19,541 nt of DNA from JAKAXG01 sp035702985 (GTDB taxonomy: Bacteria; Actinomycetota; Acidimicrobiia; Acidimicrobiales; Palsa-688). The position numbers and the translations under genes were made by a program. Of the stretch, positions 7,103 to 13,991 are shown in pieces (positions within the stretch are counted from its first letter, which is position 1; each line of letters begins with the position of its first letter). The stretch lies in assembly GCA_035702985.1 (NCBI GenBank), contig DASSZD010000096.1:1-19541 (forward strand), given 5' to 3'. Below the pieces are notes generated by a model, which made no database searches, was not told the origin of the DNA, and was given only the letters and a program-made list of their open reading frames with translations.

Positions 7103-8619
7103 CCGGGGAGGGGCCCGGATGGGGGCGGCCGGCGGGTGGGCGGCTCAGCCTGGCGTCGCTCTCCCGGCTGGACGCCACGATGCGACCGCCGGTCGATCCC
7201 CGGGCCCTGTCGGTGGGGGTGGTGCACCTGGGCCTGGGGGCGTTCCACCGCGCTCACCAGGCCGTCTACACCGAGGGGGCCATGGCGGCCACAGGCCAGA
7301 CCGGATGGGGCGTCTGCGGCGTGACCCAGCGCAGCCGGGCGGTCGTCGACGCTCTGGCTCCCCAGGACGGCCTCTACAGCGTGCTGGAGCGCCAGGACGG
7401 AGCGGCCCGGGTGTCGGTGGTCGCCTCTGTGCGCCAGGCGCTGTTCGCCCTCGAGGACCCCGACGGCCTCCTCGACCGGCTGTCCCAGCCGGCTGTCCGG
7501 GTGATCACGCTGACGGTGACGGAGAAGGGGTACCGCCACGACCCGTCCACCGGCCGGTTGCGCGGCGACGATCCGGAGGTGGCCGCCGACGCCGCCGGGC
7601 GGCCCCCGACCACCGTCGTCGGGCAGCTGGCCCGGGGCCTCCAGCGGCGCCACCGGGCCGGCGCCGGCCCGGTGGCGGTGGTGTCGTGCGACAACCTGCC
7701 GGGCAACGGCCGCCTGCTCAGCCGGCTGGTCGCCGATTTCCTGACCATGCTCCCGGCCGCCGAGACGGCCGGGCTGGAGGACTGGATGGCGGACAACGTG
7801 TCGTTCCCCTGCACCATGGTGGACCGCATGGTGCCGGCGTCCACCGACCAGGACCGGGCCGACGCGGCCCGGATGCTCGGCCTGGAAGACCGGGCGGTGG
7901 TGGTGGCGGAGCCGTTCAGCCAGTGGGTCGTCGAGGACCGGTTCGTGGCGGCCCGCCCGGCCTGGGAGGAGGCCGGGGTCGTGATCACCGCCGACGTGGA
8001 GCCGTACGAGGCCATGAAGCTCCGGCTCCTCAACGGAAGCCACTCCGCCCTCGCCTACCTGGGCTCCCTGGCCGGGCACGAGCACATCTCCGACGCCGTG
8101 CGGGCCGCCGGCTTCGAGGCCTACGTGCGGGCCCTGATGGACCGGGACGTGACCCCCACCCTTCAGGTGCCGCCCGGGTTCGACCTGGAGGGCTACAAGC
8201 GGGACCTGCTGGACCGCTTCGCCAACCGGGCCCTCCGCCACCGCACCGCCCAGGTGGCCATGGACGGCACCCACAAGCTCCCCCAGCGGCTGATCCCGGT
8301 CATCCGCTGGCAGCTGGCCGCCGGTCACGAGCCCCGACTGGCCTGCCTGGCGGTGGCCGCCTGGATGCGCTTCGTCGCCGCCGGCCGCTCGGATGACGGG
8401 CGGCCGCTGCCCCTCGACGACCCGCTGGCCCCGCTCCTGCGGGCCCGGGTACGGGCTGCCGGCACGGCCCGGGAGGTGGCCGACGCCCTGCTCGGGGTGG
8501 AGGACGTGTTCGGCCCCGATCTCGGGACCGCCCCCGGCTTCCGGGCCCTGGTCACCGGGGCGCTCGCCGACCTGATGCGGCACGGCGCGGCCGAGACGGT
8601 CCGGGCCGCCACCTCCTGA
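7099..8619 (+). CDS. Mannitol dehydrogenase family NAD-dependent oxidoreductase (polyol/uronate)
   Basis: A 506-residue long-chain polyol dehydrogenase (MtlK/UxuB/UxaB family). The N-terminal Rossmann start is GVVHLGLGAFHRAHQAVY. The catalytic block MKLRLLNGSHSALAYLG holds K307, N312 and H315, matching the KxxxxNxxH catalytic set known for mannitol 2-dehydrogenase. These enzymes interconvert a polyol or aldonate with a ketose or ketouronate (mannitol/fructose, mannonate/fructuronate) using NAD(H). The exact substrate cannot be read here. I chose GTG 7099 because it overlaps the iolB stop (GTGA) and because RLSLASLSRL, normally present before the Rossmann strand, lies downstream of it. Pairing with iolB suggests a sugar-acid or inositol-derived substrate. 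Length is normal and no defect is seen. Confidence 0.92.
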   Translation: MTGEGPGWGRPAGGRLSLASLSRLDATMRPPVDPRALSVGVVHLGLGAFHRAHQAVYTEGAMAATGQTGWGVCGVTQRSRAVVDALAPQDGLYSVLERQDGAARVSVVASVRQALFALEDPDGLLDRLSQPAVRVITLTVTEKGYRHDPSTGRLRGDDPEVAADAAGRPPTTVVGQLARGLQRRHRAGAGPVAVVSCDNLPGNGRLLSRLVADFLTMLPAAETAGLEDWMADNVSFPCTMVDRMVPASTDQDRADAARMLGLEDRAVVVAEPFSQWVVEDRFVAARPAWEEAGVVITADVEPYEAMKLRLLNGSHSALAYLGSLAGHEHISDAVRAAGFEAYVRALMDRDVTPTLQVPPGFDLEGYKRDLLDRFANRALRHRTAQVAMDGTHKLPQRLIPVIRWQLAAGHEPRLACLAVAAWMRFVAAGRSDDGRPLPLDDPLAPLLRARVRAAGTAREVADALLGVEDVFGPDLGTAPGFRALVTGALADLMRHGAAETVRAATS

Positions 8620-8694
8620 CCGACCAGCCCGGCACCAGGCACGCCGTCGCCGCGCCCCGACCGGGGCCTCCGCCGCCCTCCCGGGCAAGTGGGC

Positions 8695-8724
8695 TTGACG
8701 ATAAATGTTAGGTGTACCTAACAT
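8695..8724 (+). promoter_or_regulatory. Promoter (TTGACG-N18-TAACAT) with DtxR/MntR-type palindrome over the -10
   Basis: A -35 TTGACG (8695-8700) and -10 TAACAT (8719-8724) are separated by 18 bp, giving a start near 8731. A perfect 9-2-9 inverted repeat, ATGTTAGGT/GT/ACCTAACAT (8705-8724), fills the spacer and -10. The half-site TTAGGT...ACCTAA resembles sites of DtxR-family metalloregulators (DtxR, IdeR, MntR). The gene downstream is a metal transporter, so repression by a metal-loaded regulator is the natural reading. Confidence 0.72.
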
Positions 8725-8779
8725 GGGGTATGAGTGAGGCGGGCCCAACACCGGGTCCGGAGCCAGCAGGGACGATCGC

Positions 8780-9625
8780 ATGTCAGAGACCAACACGCTG
8801 ATCCTGGCCGCCATCGCCGGGATGACCATCCTCCTGGGCCTCCCGCTCGGCCGCCTGCGCCGGCCCATGCCCGGCCTGCGGCAGTTCCTCAACGCCCTGG
8901 CCATAGGCATCCTGGTGTTCCTGGTGTGGGACGTGCTCTCCAACGCCTTCACCCCGGTGGACGCCGCCCTGACCCGCCTGCACGACCACCGGGCCGGGGT
9001 GTGGCCGGTGATCGGCTACGGCGTCCTGTTCTTCGCCGGCATCGGCGTGGGGCTGGTGGGCCTGGTCTACTACGAGCGCTTCCTCAAGCGGCCCCGGCGC
9101 CGGTTCGGCCCCGGGGCCATGGCCACCAGCGAGCTGACCGCCCGCCGGTGGGGCACGGCGGGATGGTCCCCGGCTCGCCGGCTGGCCCTGCTCATCGCCG
9201 TGGGGATCGGCCTGCACAACTTCGGGGAGGGCCTGGCCATCGGGGCCAGCGCGGCCCGGGGCCAGATCGCCCTGGCCACCCTGCTCATCATCGGTTTCGG
9301 GTTGCACAACGCCACCGAGGGGTTCGGCATCGTGGCCCCCCTGGCCGCCGAGTCGGAGCGGCCCACCTGGCTGTTCCTGCTGGCCCTGGGGCTCATCGGG
9401 GGCGGACCCACCTTCGTGGGGACCCTGGTCGGCCGCCAGTTCACCTCCGCCGCGGTGAGCGTCATCTTCCTGACCCTGGCCGCCGGGTCCATCCTCTACG
9501 TGGTCATCCAGCTGCTCGGCGTGGCCCAGAAGGTCGGTCGCCGGGAACTGCTGATCTGGGGGGTGTTCGTGGGGCTGGTGGCCGGGTTCGTCACCGACAT
9601 GATCGTCAGCGCCGGCGGCGCCTAG
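8780..9625 (+). CDS. ZIP-family divalent metal transporter
   Basis: A 281-residue membrane protein with about eight helices. The two diagnostic ZIP motifs are HNFGEGLAIG (H146, N147, E150; TM4) and HNATEGFGI (H176, N177, E180; TM5). These residues line the binuclear metal site that conducts Zn, Fe or Mn into the cytosol in this family. The loop between TM3 and TM4 (102-130) is basic (KRPRRRF) and has no His-rich stretch. The ATG at 8780 follows AGCAGGGACGA, a moderate SD. A DtxR/MntR-like palindrome covers its promoter, so iron or manganese seems more likely than zinc as the controlling metal; that is inference. It converges on the S53 peptidase with only 20 bp between stops. Confidence 0.9.
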   Translation: MSETNTLILAAIAGMTILLGLPLGRLRRPMPGLRQFLNALAIGILVFLVWDVLSNAFTPVDAALTRLHDHRAGVWPVIGYGVLFFAGIGVGLVGLVYYERFLKRPRRRFGPGAMATSELTARRWGTAGWSPARRLALLIAVGIGLHNFGEGLAIGASAARGQIALATLLIIGFGLHNATEGFGIVAPLAAESERPTWLFLLALGLIGGGPTFVGTLVGRQFTSAAVSVIFLTLAAGSILYVVIQLLGVAQKVGRRELLIWGVFVGLVAGFVTDMIVSAGGA

Positions 9626-9645
9626 ACCCGATCGACCCACGGCCC

Positions 9646-11235
9646 TCAGCCCAGGGCGGAGACCACCTGGCTGCCGTGGGGGCTGCCCAGCCCGGTGCAG
9701 GCATCCCACCCGGGCCCGGCCCGGTAGGCGCCGTTGTCGCCGGAGGTGATGTCCCGGAAGGCTCCCGGCTGCTGGTAGAGCCGGGGGTTGACGAACCCCG
9801 CCGGCTGGCCGGCCCGCTGGGCGACCAGCGCCATCAGCGCCGACCACAGGGGGGCCACCGCGCTGGTGCCTCCCACCACCGTGTCGGTGCCGTCCACCCG
9901 GATCCGGTAGCCGGTGGCCGGGTCGGCGTCGCCGGCCACGTCGGGGACGCCCCGGCCGGGGGCGCCGCCCGGGTTGGCCGAGGGCGGCACCCCGGCCGAC
10001 CGCTGCCAGGTCGGCAGCGGGAAGTCGGCGCTGACCCCGCCGCCGGTGGCGCCGCCCGACGGCAGGTCGTTCCACACCACCTCCGAGGCGACACCTGACC
10101 CCGACAGGCTGAGGCTGGTGCCCCCGCACGCCAGCACCTGGGGGCTCGACGCCGGGTAGTCCACGTGGGCCAGGCCGTCGGTGAGGCCGTCGGAGGAACC
10201 GCTGTCCCCGGCCGCCACGCACACCGTGACCCCGGCCAGGGCGGCGTCGGTCAGGACGTGCTCGAAGGCGGTACGGGCCGAGGCCGTGTAGGAGCTCTCG
10301 GGCCCGCCCCACGAGATGGACACCACCCCCGGCTTGCGGGCCGCGTCGTGGACGGCGGCGGAGATGGCGTCGACGAACCCCTGATCGGTGTTGGGGGCGA
10401 AGTAGACGGCCAGGCTGGCTCCGTTGGCCACCGCCCCGGCCACCTCCAGGTCCAGCATCACCTCGCCGTCGGGGCCGGCGGGATCCCCGGTGGGGGAGTT
10501 GGCCCCGCCGTCGACCGGTACGGCCTCGACCGGGGGGGTGCTGAGGCCCAGCCCGGAGAAGTAGGCGGACAGGTCGGCCGTGGTGTAGCCGCCGCCCAGC
10601 TCGATGAAGGCGATGGTCTGGCCGCTGCCGTCCACCCCGGTCGGGTAGCCGTAGGCGCCGGAGACCTGGGTGGGGGTGTAGGACACCCCGGACCGGGTGG
10701 CCGGCCGGAGCCGGAAGTCGGCCTGCGGGCGGGTGTCGAGACCCAGCACCGCCACCACCGCCGGGGCCAGGTCGGGCGGGACCGAAACCGACCCGGTGTG
10801 ACCACGGTAGGTGCCGCCGGGATGCTCGAACCGCTCCAGGCTGATCCGGAACGCCCGGCTCACGGCCGGTGCCGGGCCGGCCAGCACCACCCGGCGACGG
10901 GCCCGGTCGGTCTCGACCACCTCCAGGTCGTGGCCGGCGGCGAAGGACTCCACGGCGGCCACGTCGGCCTCCGCCGCCCCCCGCCGGCGGGCCAGCTCCT
11001 GGCGGCTCAGGTGCTGGCGCTCCGACAACGGCTGGGCGCCGAGGGTGTCCACCGACGGGGTCCCCGACGCCTGGGCCGGGTCGGGCCGCAGGATCACCGT
11101 CACCTCCACCCTCTCCTCGGCGCCGACCGGGCCGGTCGACGAGGCGCCGGTCACCGGGGATCGCTCGGTCCCCGGGATGTCGACGTACGCTTCGTACGGT
11201 TCGGGCGCTGCGGGTGTAACGGGCCGGTCGGTCAC
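9646..11235 (-). CDS. Kumamolisin-type serine-carboxyl peptidase (S53, sedolisin)
   Basis: A 529-residue proenzyme. The prodomain spans about residues 40-180 (VTVILRPDP ... LERFEHPGGTYRGHTG ... LGLDTRPQADF). The catalytic domain from about 185 resembles kumamolisin along its full length. Catalytic E258 and D262 lie in GPDGEVMLDLEVAGA, the oxyanion D344 in AAGDSGSSDG and the nucleophile S458 in GGTSAVAPLW. The C-terminal calcium site is DI (495-496) and AGPGWD (506-511). Such enzymes are self-activating acid endopeptidases. No signal peptide is visible; the N-terminus is acidic and polar, so how it leaves the cell, if it does, is unclear. The GTG at 11235 sits 6 bp after a near-perfect SD, GAGGAGG. 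The gene stands alone on its strand, 113 bp upstream of its neighbour's end. Confidence 0.95.
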   Translation of the reverse strand: MTDRPVTPAAPEPYEAYVDIPGTERSPVTGASSTGPVGAEERVEVTVILRPDPAQASGTPSVDTLGAQPLSERQHLSRQELARRRGAAEADVAAVESFAAGHDLEVVETDRARRRVVLAGPAPAVSRAFRISLERFEHPGGTYRGHTGSVSVPPDLAPAVVAVLGLDTRPQADFRLRPATRSGVSYTPTQVSGAYGYPTGVDGSGQTIAFIELGGGYTTADLSAYFSGLGLSTPPVEAVPVDGGANSPTGDPAGPDGEVMLDLEVAGAVANGASLAVYFAPNTDQGFVDAISAAVHDAARKPGVVSISWGGPESSYTASARTAFEHVLTDAALAGVTVCVAAGDSGSSDGLTDGLAHVDYPASSPQVLACGGTSLSLSGSGVASEVVWNDLPSGGATGGGVSADFPLPTWQRSAGVPPSANPGGAPGRGVPDVAGDADPATGYRIRVDGTDTVVGGTSAVAPLWSALMALVAQRAGQPAGFVNPRLYQQPGAFRDITSGDNGAYRAGPGWDACTGLGSPHGSQVVSALG

Positions 11236-11319
11236 GGTGCCTCCTCGGTGCAGCCGGAACGGGGGAAACGGGGCGCTACCTCAGATCTACCCGCCGGATG
11301 TGACCGTCTCGCCACCCGA

Positions 11320-11344
11320 GGCGGTCGTCGGCCCCGGGACCGCC
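11320..11344 (-). terminator. Hairpin after the ferritin-like gene, possible terminator
   Basis: GGCGGTC (11320-11326) pairs perfectly with GACCGCC (11338-11344) around an 11-nt GC-rich loop. It begins 4 bp past the stop of the minus-strand gene ending at 11349. There is no T tract after it, so it is at most a weak or factor-assisted terminator. Confidence 0.3.
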
Positions 11345-11348
11345 GCCG

Positions 11349-12407
11349 TCAGGGGCGCCAGTCGCCTATGGCGTGGAACTGCTCGATCAGGTCGGTCCCG
11401 CCCGGGCGGCTCCCGAGGGCGTGGTGCAGCTCCTTGGTGAACGACGCCCGGTTGTTGGACTCCACGGTCCCCATGGACTCCACCAGCAGCTTGTCCCACA
11501 GGGTGGCGATGACCGTGGCTCCGGGCAGGGGCCGGCCGGAGGTGGTGACGAACGTGCGGTCCCGCATCTCGGTCAGGGCGGTGCGCAGGTACTCCACGTG
11601 GGGGGTCTCGTCGGCCCGGATGCAGGCGACCAGCCGGGCCGCCTCCCCCTCGCCGGCCACCAGGTCCGGGTCCGACAGCAGCTCCTCGGCCCAGGCGAAC
11701 ACGTGGAAGGCCTTGATCTCGATGAACAGCACCCGGATCATGGTGGTGAGCAGCATCTCCAGGCCGGTGTCCAGCTCCGGGAAGGAGCGGGAGGCGTTGA
11801 AGCGGGCGACCCGCTCCTCCTCGGTCAGGGAGGACCCCTGGAACCCCAGCCGCTCCAGCAGGGCGGCGGTCATCTCGCCGGTCAGGGGGTGCTCGAAGGC
11901 GATGTCGCGCACGGCGAACCACATGGTGTTGTGGCCGGCCACGCCGTCCCAGCCGGCCTCGTCCCGGGCGTGGGCCTCGGCCAGTCCCCGGCCCAGGTGG
12001 GCGGTGGCGGTGCCCCCGATGTCGTCGGCGAAGAACCTCTGCATGTCGGCCGGAGCCAGGTAGCGGATGTTGGCGCCGAAACCCTCCACGGTGCCGATCC
12101 GGGTCAGCTGGGCGATGATCGGCTCCCGCACCCCGTGCTGCAGCAGCAGGCGGGACTGGGCCACGTTGGGGTAGGTCCCGGGCCAGCTGTCGAGCGGGGC
12201 GTCGAGGACGGCGGTCCCGAACACCCGGCGGTGCTGGTCCTGCCAGGCCCGGATGGCCGGCACCCGGTTGAGGGTGCGGGGCGAGGCGTAGCTCCCGTCG
12301 GCCAGGAATCCTCCGTGGCACACCACCCCCCCGGCCCGGAGCGGCTCGACGACCGGGGGATCCATCAGCAGCTCCGCCTCGGTGTAGTCCAGCTGGTCGA
12401 CGGTCAT
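11349..12407 (-). CDS. Conserved hypothetical protein, possible ferritin-like (di-iron) fold
   Basis: A 352-residue soluble protein without signal peptide or membrane helices. I do not recognise the family with certainty. The second half is strongly helical. One long helix contains VLFIEIKAFHVFAWAEELL (E230). The next contains ACIRADETPHVEYLRTALTEM with an ExxH pair (E267, H270). Earlier helices hold HLGRGLAEAHARDEAG (E144, E150) and FAVRDIAFEHP (E172, H173). Paired helices with Glu and ExxH are how ferritin-like carboxylate-bridged di-iron proteins bind metal, but the first ExxH is not canonical. The ATG overlaps the stop of the EthA-like monooxygenase (ATGA, 12404-12407), so the two are translationally coupled and likely act together, perhaps on the same oxidised substrate. 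A metal-free helical protein is the alternative. Confidence 0.85.
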   Translation of the reverse strand: MTVDQLDYTEAELLMDPPVVEPLRAGGVVCHGGFLADGSYASPRTLNRVPAIRAWQDQHRRVFGTAVLDAPLDSWPGTYPNVAQSRLLLQHGVREPIIAQLTRIGTVEGFGANIRYLAPADMQRFFADDIGGTATAHLGRGLAEAHARDEAGWDGVAGHNTMWFAVRDIAFEHPLTGEMTAALLERLGFQGSSLTEEERVARFNASRSFPELDTGLEMLLTTMIRVLFIEIKAFHVFAWAEELLSDPDLVAGEGEAARLVACIRADETPHVEYLRTALTEMRDRTFVTTSGRPLPGATVIATLWDKLLVESMGTVESNNRASFTKELHHALGSRPGGTDLIEQFHAIGDWRP

Positions 12408-13918
12408 GACAGCGCCACCTCCTCAGGGGCGTCAGGGGCGCCCACCGGCGGGGGCCCCGGGGGCGACGACATCTCCAGGCAGCGGTCCCGGCTCCCGAAG
12501 GTGGCGTCCAGCACGTCCAGGACGTAGTTCTGGCGGATCCGCCACGGGGCCGCCGGACCCTGCTTCGGCAGCCGGGCGGTGGCCCGGTTGACGTAGCCGG
12601 AGGTGAGGGGCAGGAACGGCCGGGCCTCCATACCCTCGCGATCCGGGCGGGGCACGACCCGCGCCGCGCCCTGGCGGCGCATGCGGCGCAGCAGCCGGCA
12701 CACCGCCTTGGAGGTCAGATCGGCCCGCAGCGTCCACGAGGCGTTGGTGTAGCCGAAGCAGAAGGCCAGGTTGGGAACCCCGCTCAGCATGAACCCCCGG
12801 TACACGAACCGCTGGCCGGGGTCGACCTCCTCGCCGTCGACGCTGATGCGGATCCCGCCGCACGCCACCAGTTCCAGGCCGGTGGCCGACACCACGATGT
12901 CCGCCTCGAGCTCCCCGCCGGACGCCAGCCGGATGCCCTGCTCGGTAAACGTGTCGACCCGGTCGGTGACCAGCGACATGGTCCCGGCTCTGATCGCCGC
13001 GAAGAAGTCGCCGTCGGGCACCAGGCACATGCGCTGATCCCAGGGGCGGTAGGGCGGGGTCAGGTGGGTGGCGATGTCGAAGCCGTCGGGCAGGGCGGCG
13101 GCGGCCTGCTTGAGCAGCATCTCCCTGGCCGTCCCCGGCCGGCGCTGGCACAGCTGGAAGAAGATGGTGCCGCGGGTCACGTTCTTCCAGCGCAGGACCC
13201 CGTGGGCCGCCCGCCGGGGCAGCCGGCGTTTGACCTTCTCCGCCAGGGGATCGACCGAGGGGGCGGACGCGATCCAGGTCGGGGTGCGTTGAAGGACGGT
13301 CACCGACGACGCGGTGGCCGCCATGGCCGGGCCGAGAGTCACCGCGGTGGCCCCGCTGCCGATGATCACGACCTTTTTCCCGGAGTAGTCGAGATCCTCG
13401 GGCCACTGCTGCGGGTGCACCAGCAGCCCGGCGAAGCGGTCCCGGCCCGGGAAGTCCGGGAAGTAGCCCCGGTCGTAGCGGTAGTAGCCGGAGCAGAGGT
13501 AGACAAAGTTGCAGGTGATGCGGCTGGACCCGGTGGTGCCGTCCGGGTCGGTCAGCTGCACGTCCAGGGTCCAGCGGCTGTCCGCCGAGGACCAGGATGC
13601 CCCCACCACCCGGTGCCCGTAGCGGATCCGCCGGTCGATGCCGTGCTCGGCGGCCGTCTGGCGGATGTAGCGCAGGATGGACGGGCCGTCGGCGATTGAC
13701 CGGGCGTCGTCCCACGGCCGGAACGGGTACCCCAGGGTGTACATGTCGGAGTCGGAGCGGACCCCCGGGTAGCGGAACAGGTCCCACGTCCCGCCCATGG
13801 ACCGCCGGCCCTCCAGGATGGTGTAGGTCATGTCCGGGCACATGGTCTGCAGCCGGTAGGCGGCTCCCACACCCGACAGCCCCGCCCCCACGATCACCAC
13901 GTCCAGATGTTCGGTCAC
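12404..13918 (-). CDS. EthA-like FAD-containing Baeyer-Villiger monooxygenase
   Basis: A 504-residue flavoprotein closely resembling mycobacterial EthA, including the start MTEHLDVVIVGAGLSG. The FAD Rossmann motif is GAGLSG (11-16). GGTWDLFRYPGVRSDSDMYTLG follows at 42-63. The Baeyer-Villiger fingerprint FxGxxxHxxxWP is at F162-P173 (FAGLLVHPQQWP). The NADPH-binding GSGATA lies at 187-192. Late conserved blocks include WDQRMCLVPDGD and GYTNASWTLRADL. EthA enzymes insert oxygen into ketones and S-oxidise thioamide prodrugs such as ethionamide. The native substrate here is unknown. The start is GTG 13918, with GGGGGG about 8 bp upstream. There is no adjacent EthR-type repressor, unlike in mycobacteria. 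It overlaps the downstream ferritin-like gene by 4 bp. A 73-bp divergent region separates it from the potassium transporter. Confidence 0.93.
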   Translation of the reverse strand: MTEHLDVVIVGAGLSGVGAAYRLQTMCPDMTYTILEGRRSMGGTWDLFRYPGVRSDSDMYTLGYPFRPWDDARSIADGPSILRYIRQTAAEHGIDRRIRYGHRVVGASWSSADSRWTLDVQLTDPDGTTGSSRITCNFVYLCSGYYRYDRGYFPDFPGRDRFAGLLVHPQQWPEDLDYSGKKVVIIGSGATAVTLGPAMAATASSVTVLQRTPTWIASAPSVDPLAEKVKRRLPRRAAHGVLRWKNVTRGTIFFQLCQRRPGTAREMLLKQAAAALPDGFDIATHLTPPYRPWDQRMCLVPDGDFFAAIRAGTMSLVTDRVDTFTEQGIRLASGGELEADIVVSATGLELVACGGIRISVDGEEVDPGQRFVYRGFMLSGVPNLAFCFGYTNASWTLRADLTSKAVCRLLRRMRRQGAARVVPRPDREGMEARPFLPLTSGYVNRATARLPKQGPAAPWRIRQNYVLDVLDATFGSRDRCLEMSSPPGPPPVGAPDAPEEVALS

Positions 13919-13991
13919 GGCACGGACCCCCCGAAAAGCTAACAGCGATAAGCCTGCTGGCCACGAGCGTAGTCACCGCAGCTTCTAGCCT

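Noticed and set aside
8651..8672. Terminator after the polyol dehydrogenase (GCCCCG/CGGGGC hairpin)
   Set aside because: The stem is only 5-6 bp with a tiny loop and no T tract, which is expected by chance at this GC content.
10165..12063. Long open frame on the plus strand (632 codons) opposite the S53 peptidase and ferritin-like genes
   Set aside because: It is a GC-rich antisense shadow: Gly/Arg/Pro/His-rich, with no domain, and it runs across two well-supported minus-strand genes.
13919..13991. c-di-AMP (ydaO-type) riboswitch before the KimA-like gene, or an EthR operator before the EthA-like gene
   Set aside because: The divergent gap is only 73 bp, too short for a ydaO riboswitch plus promoter, and no long palindrome is present.
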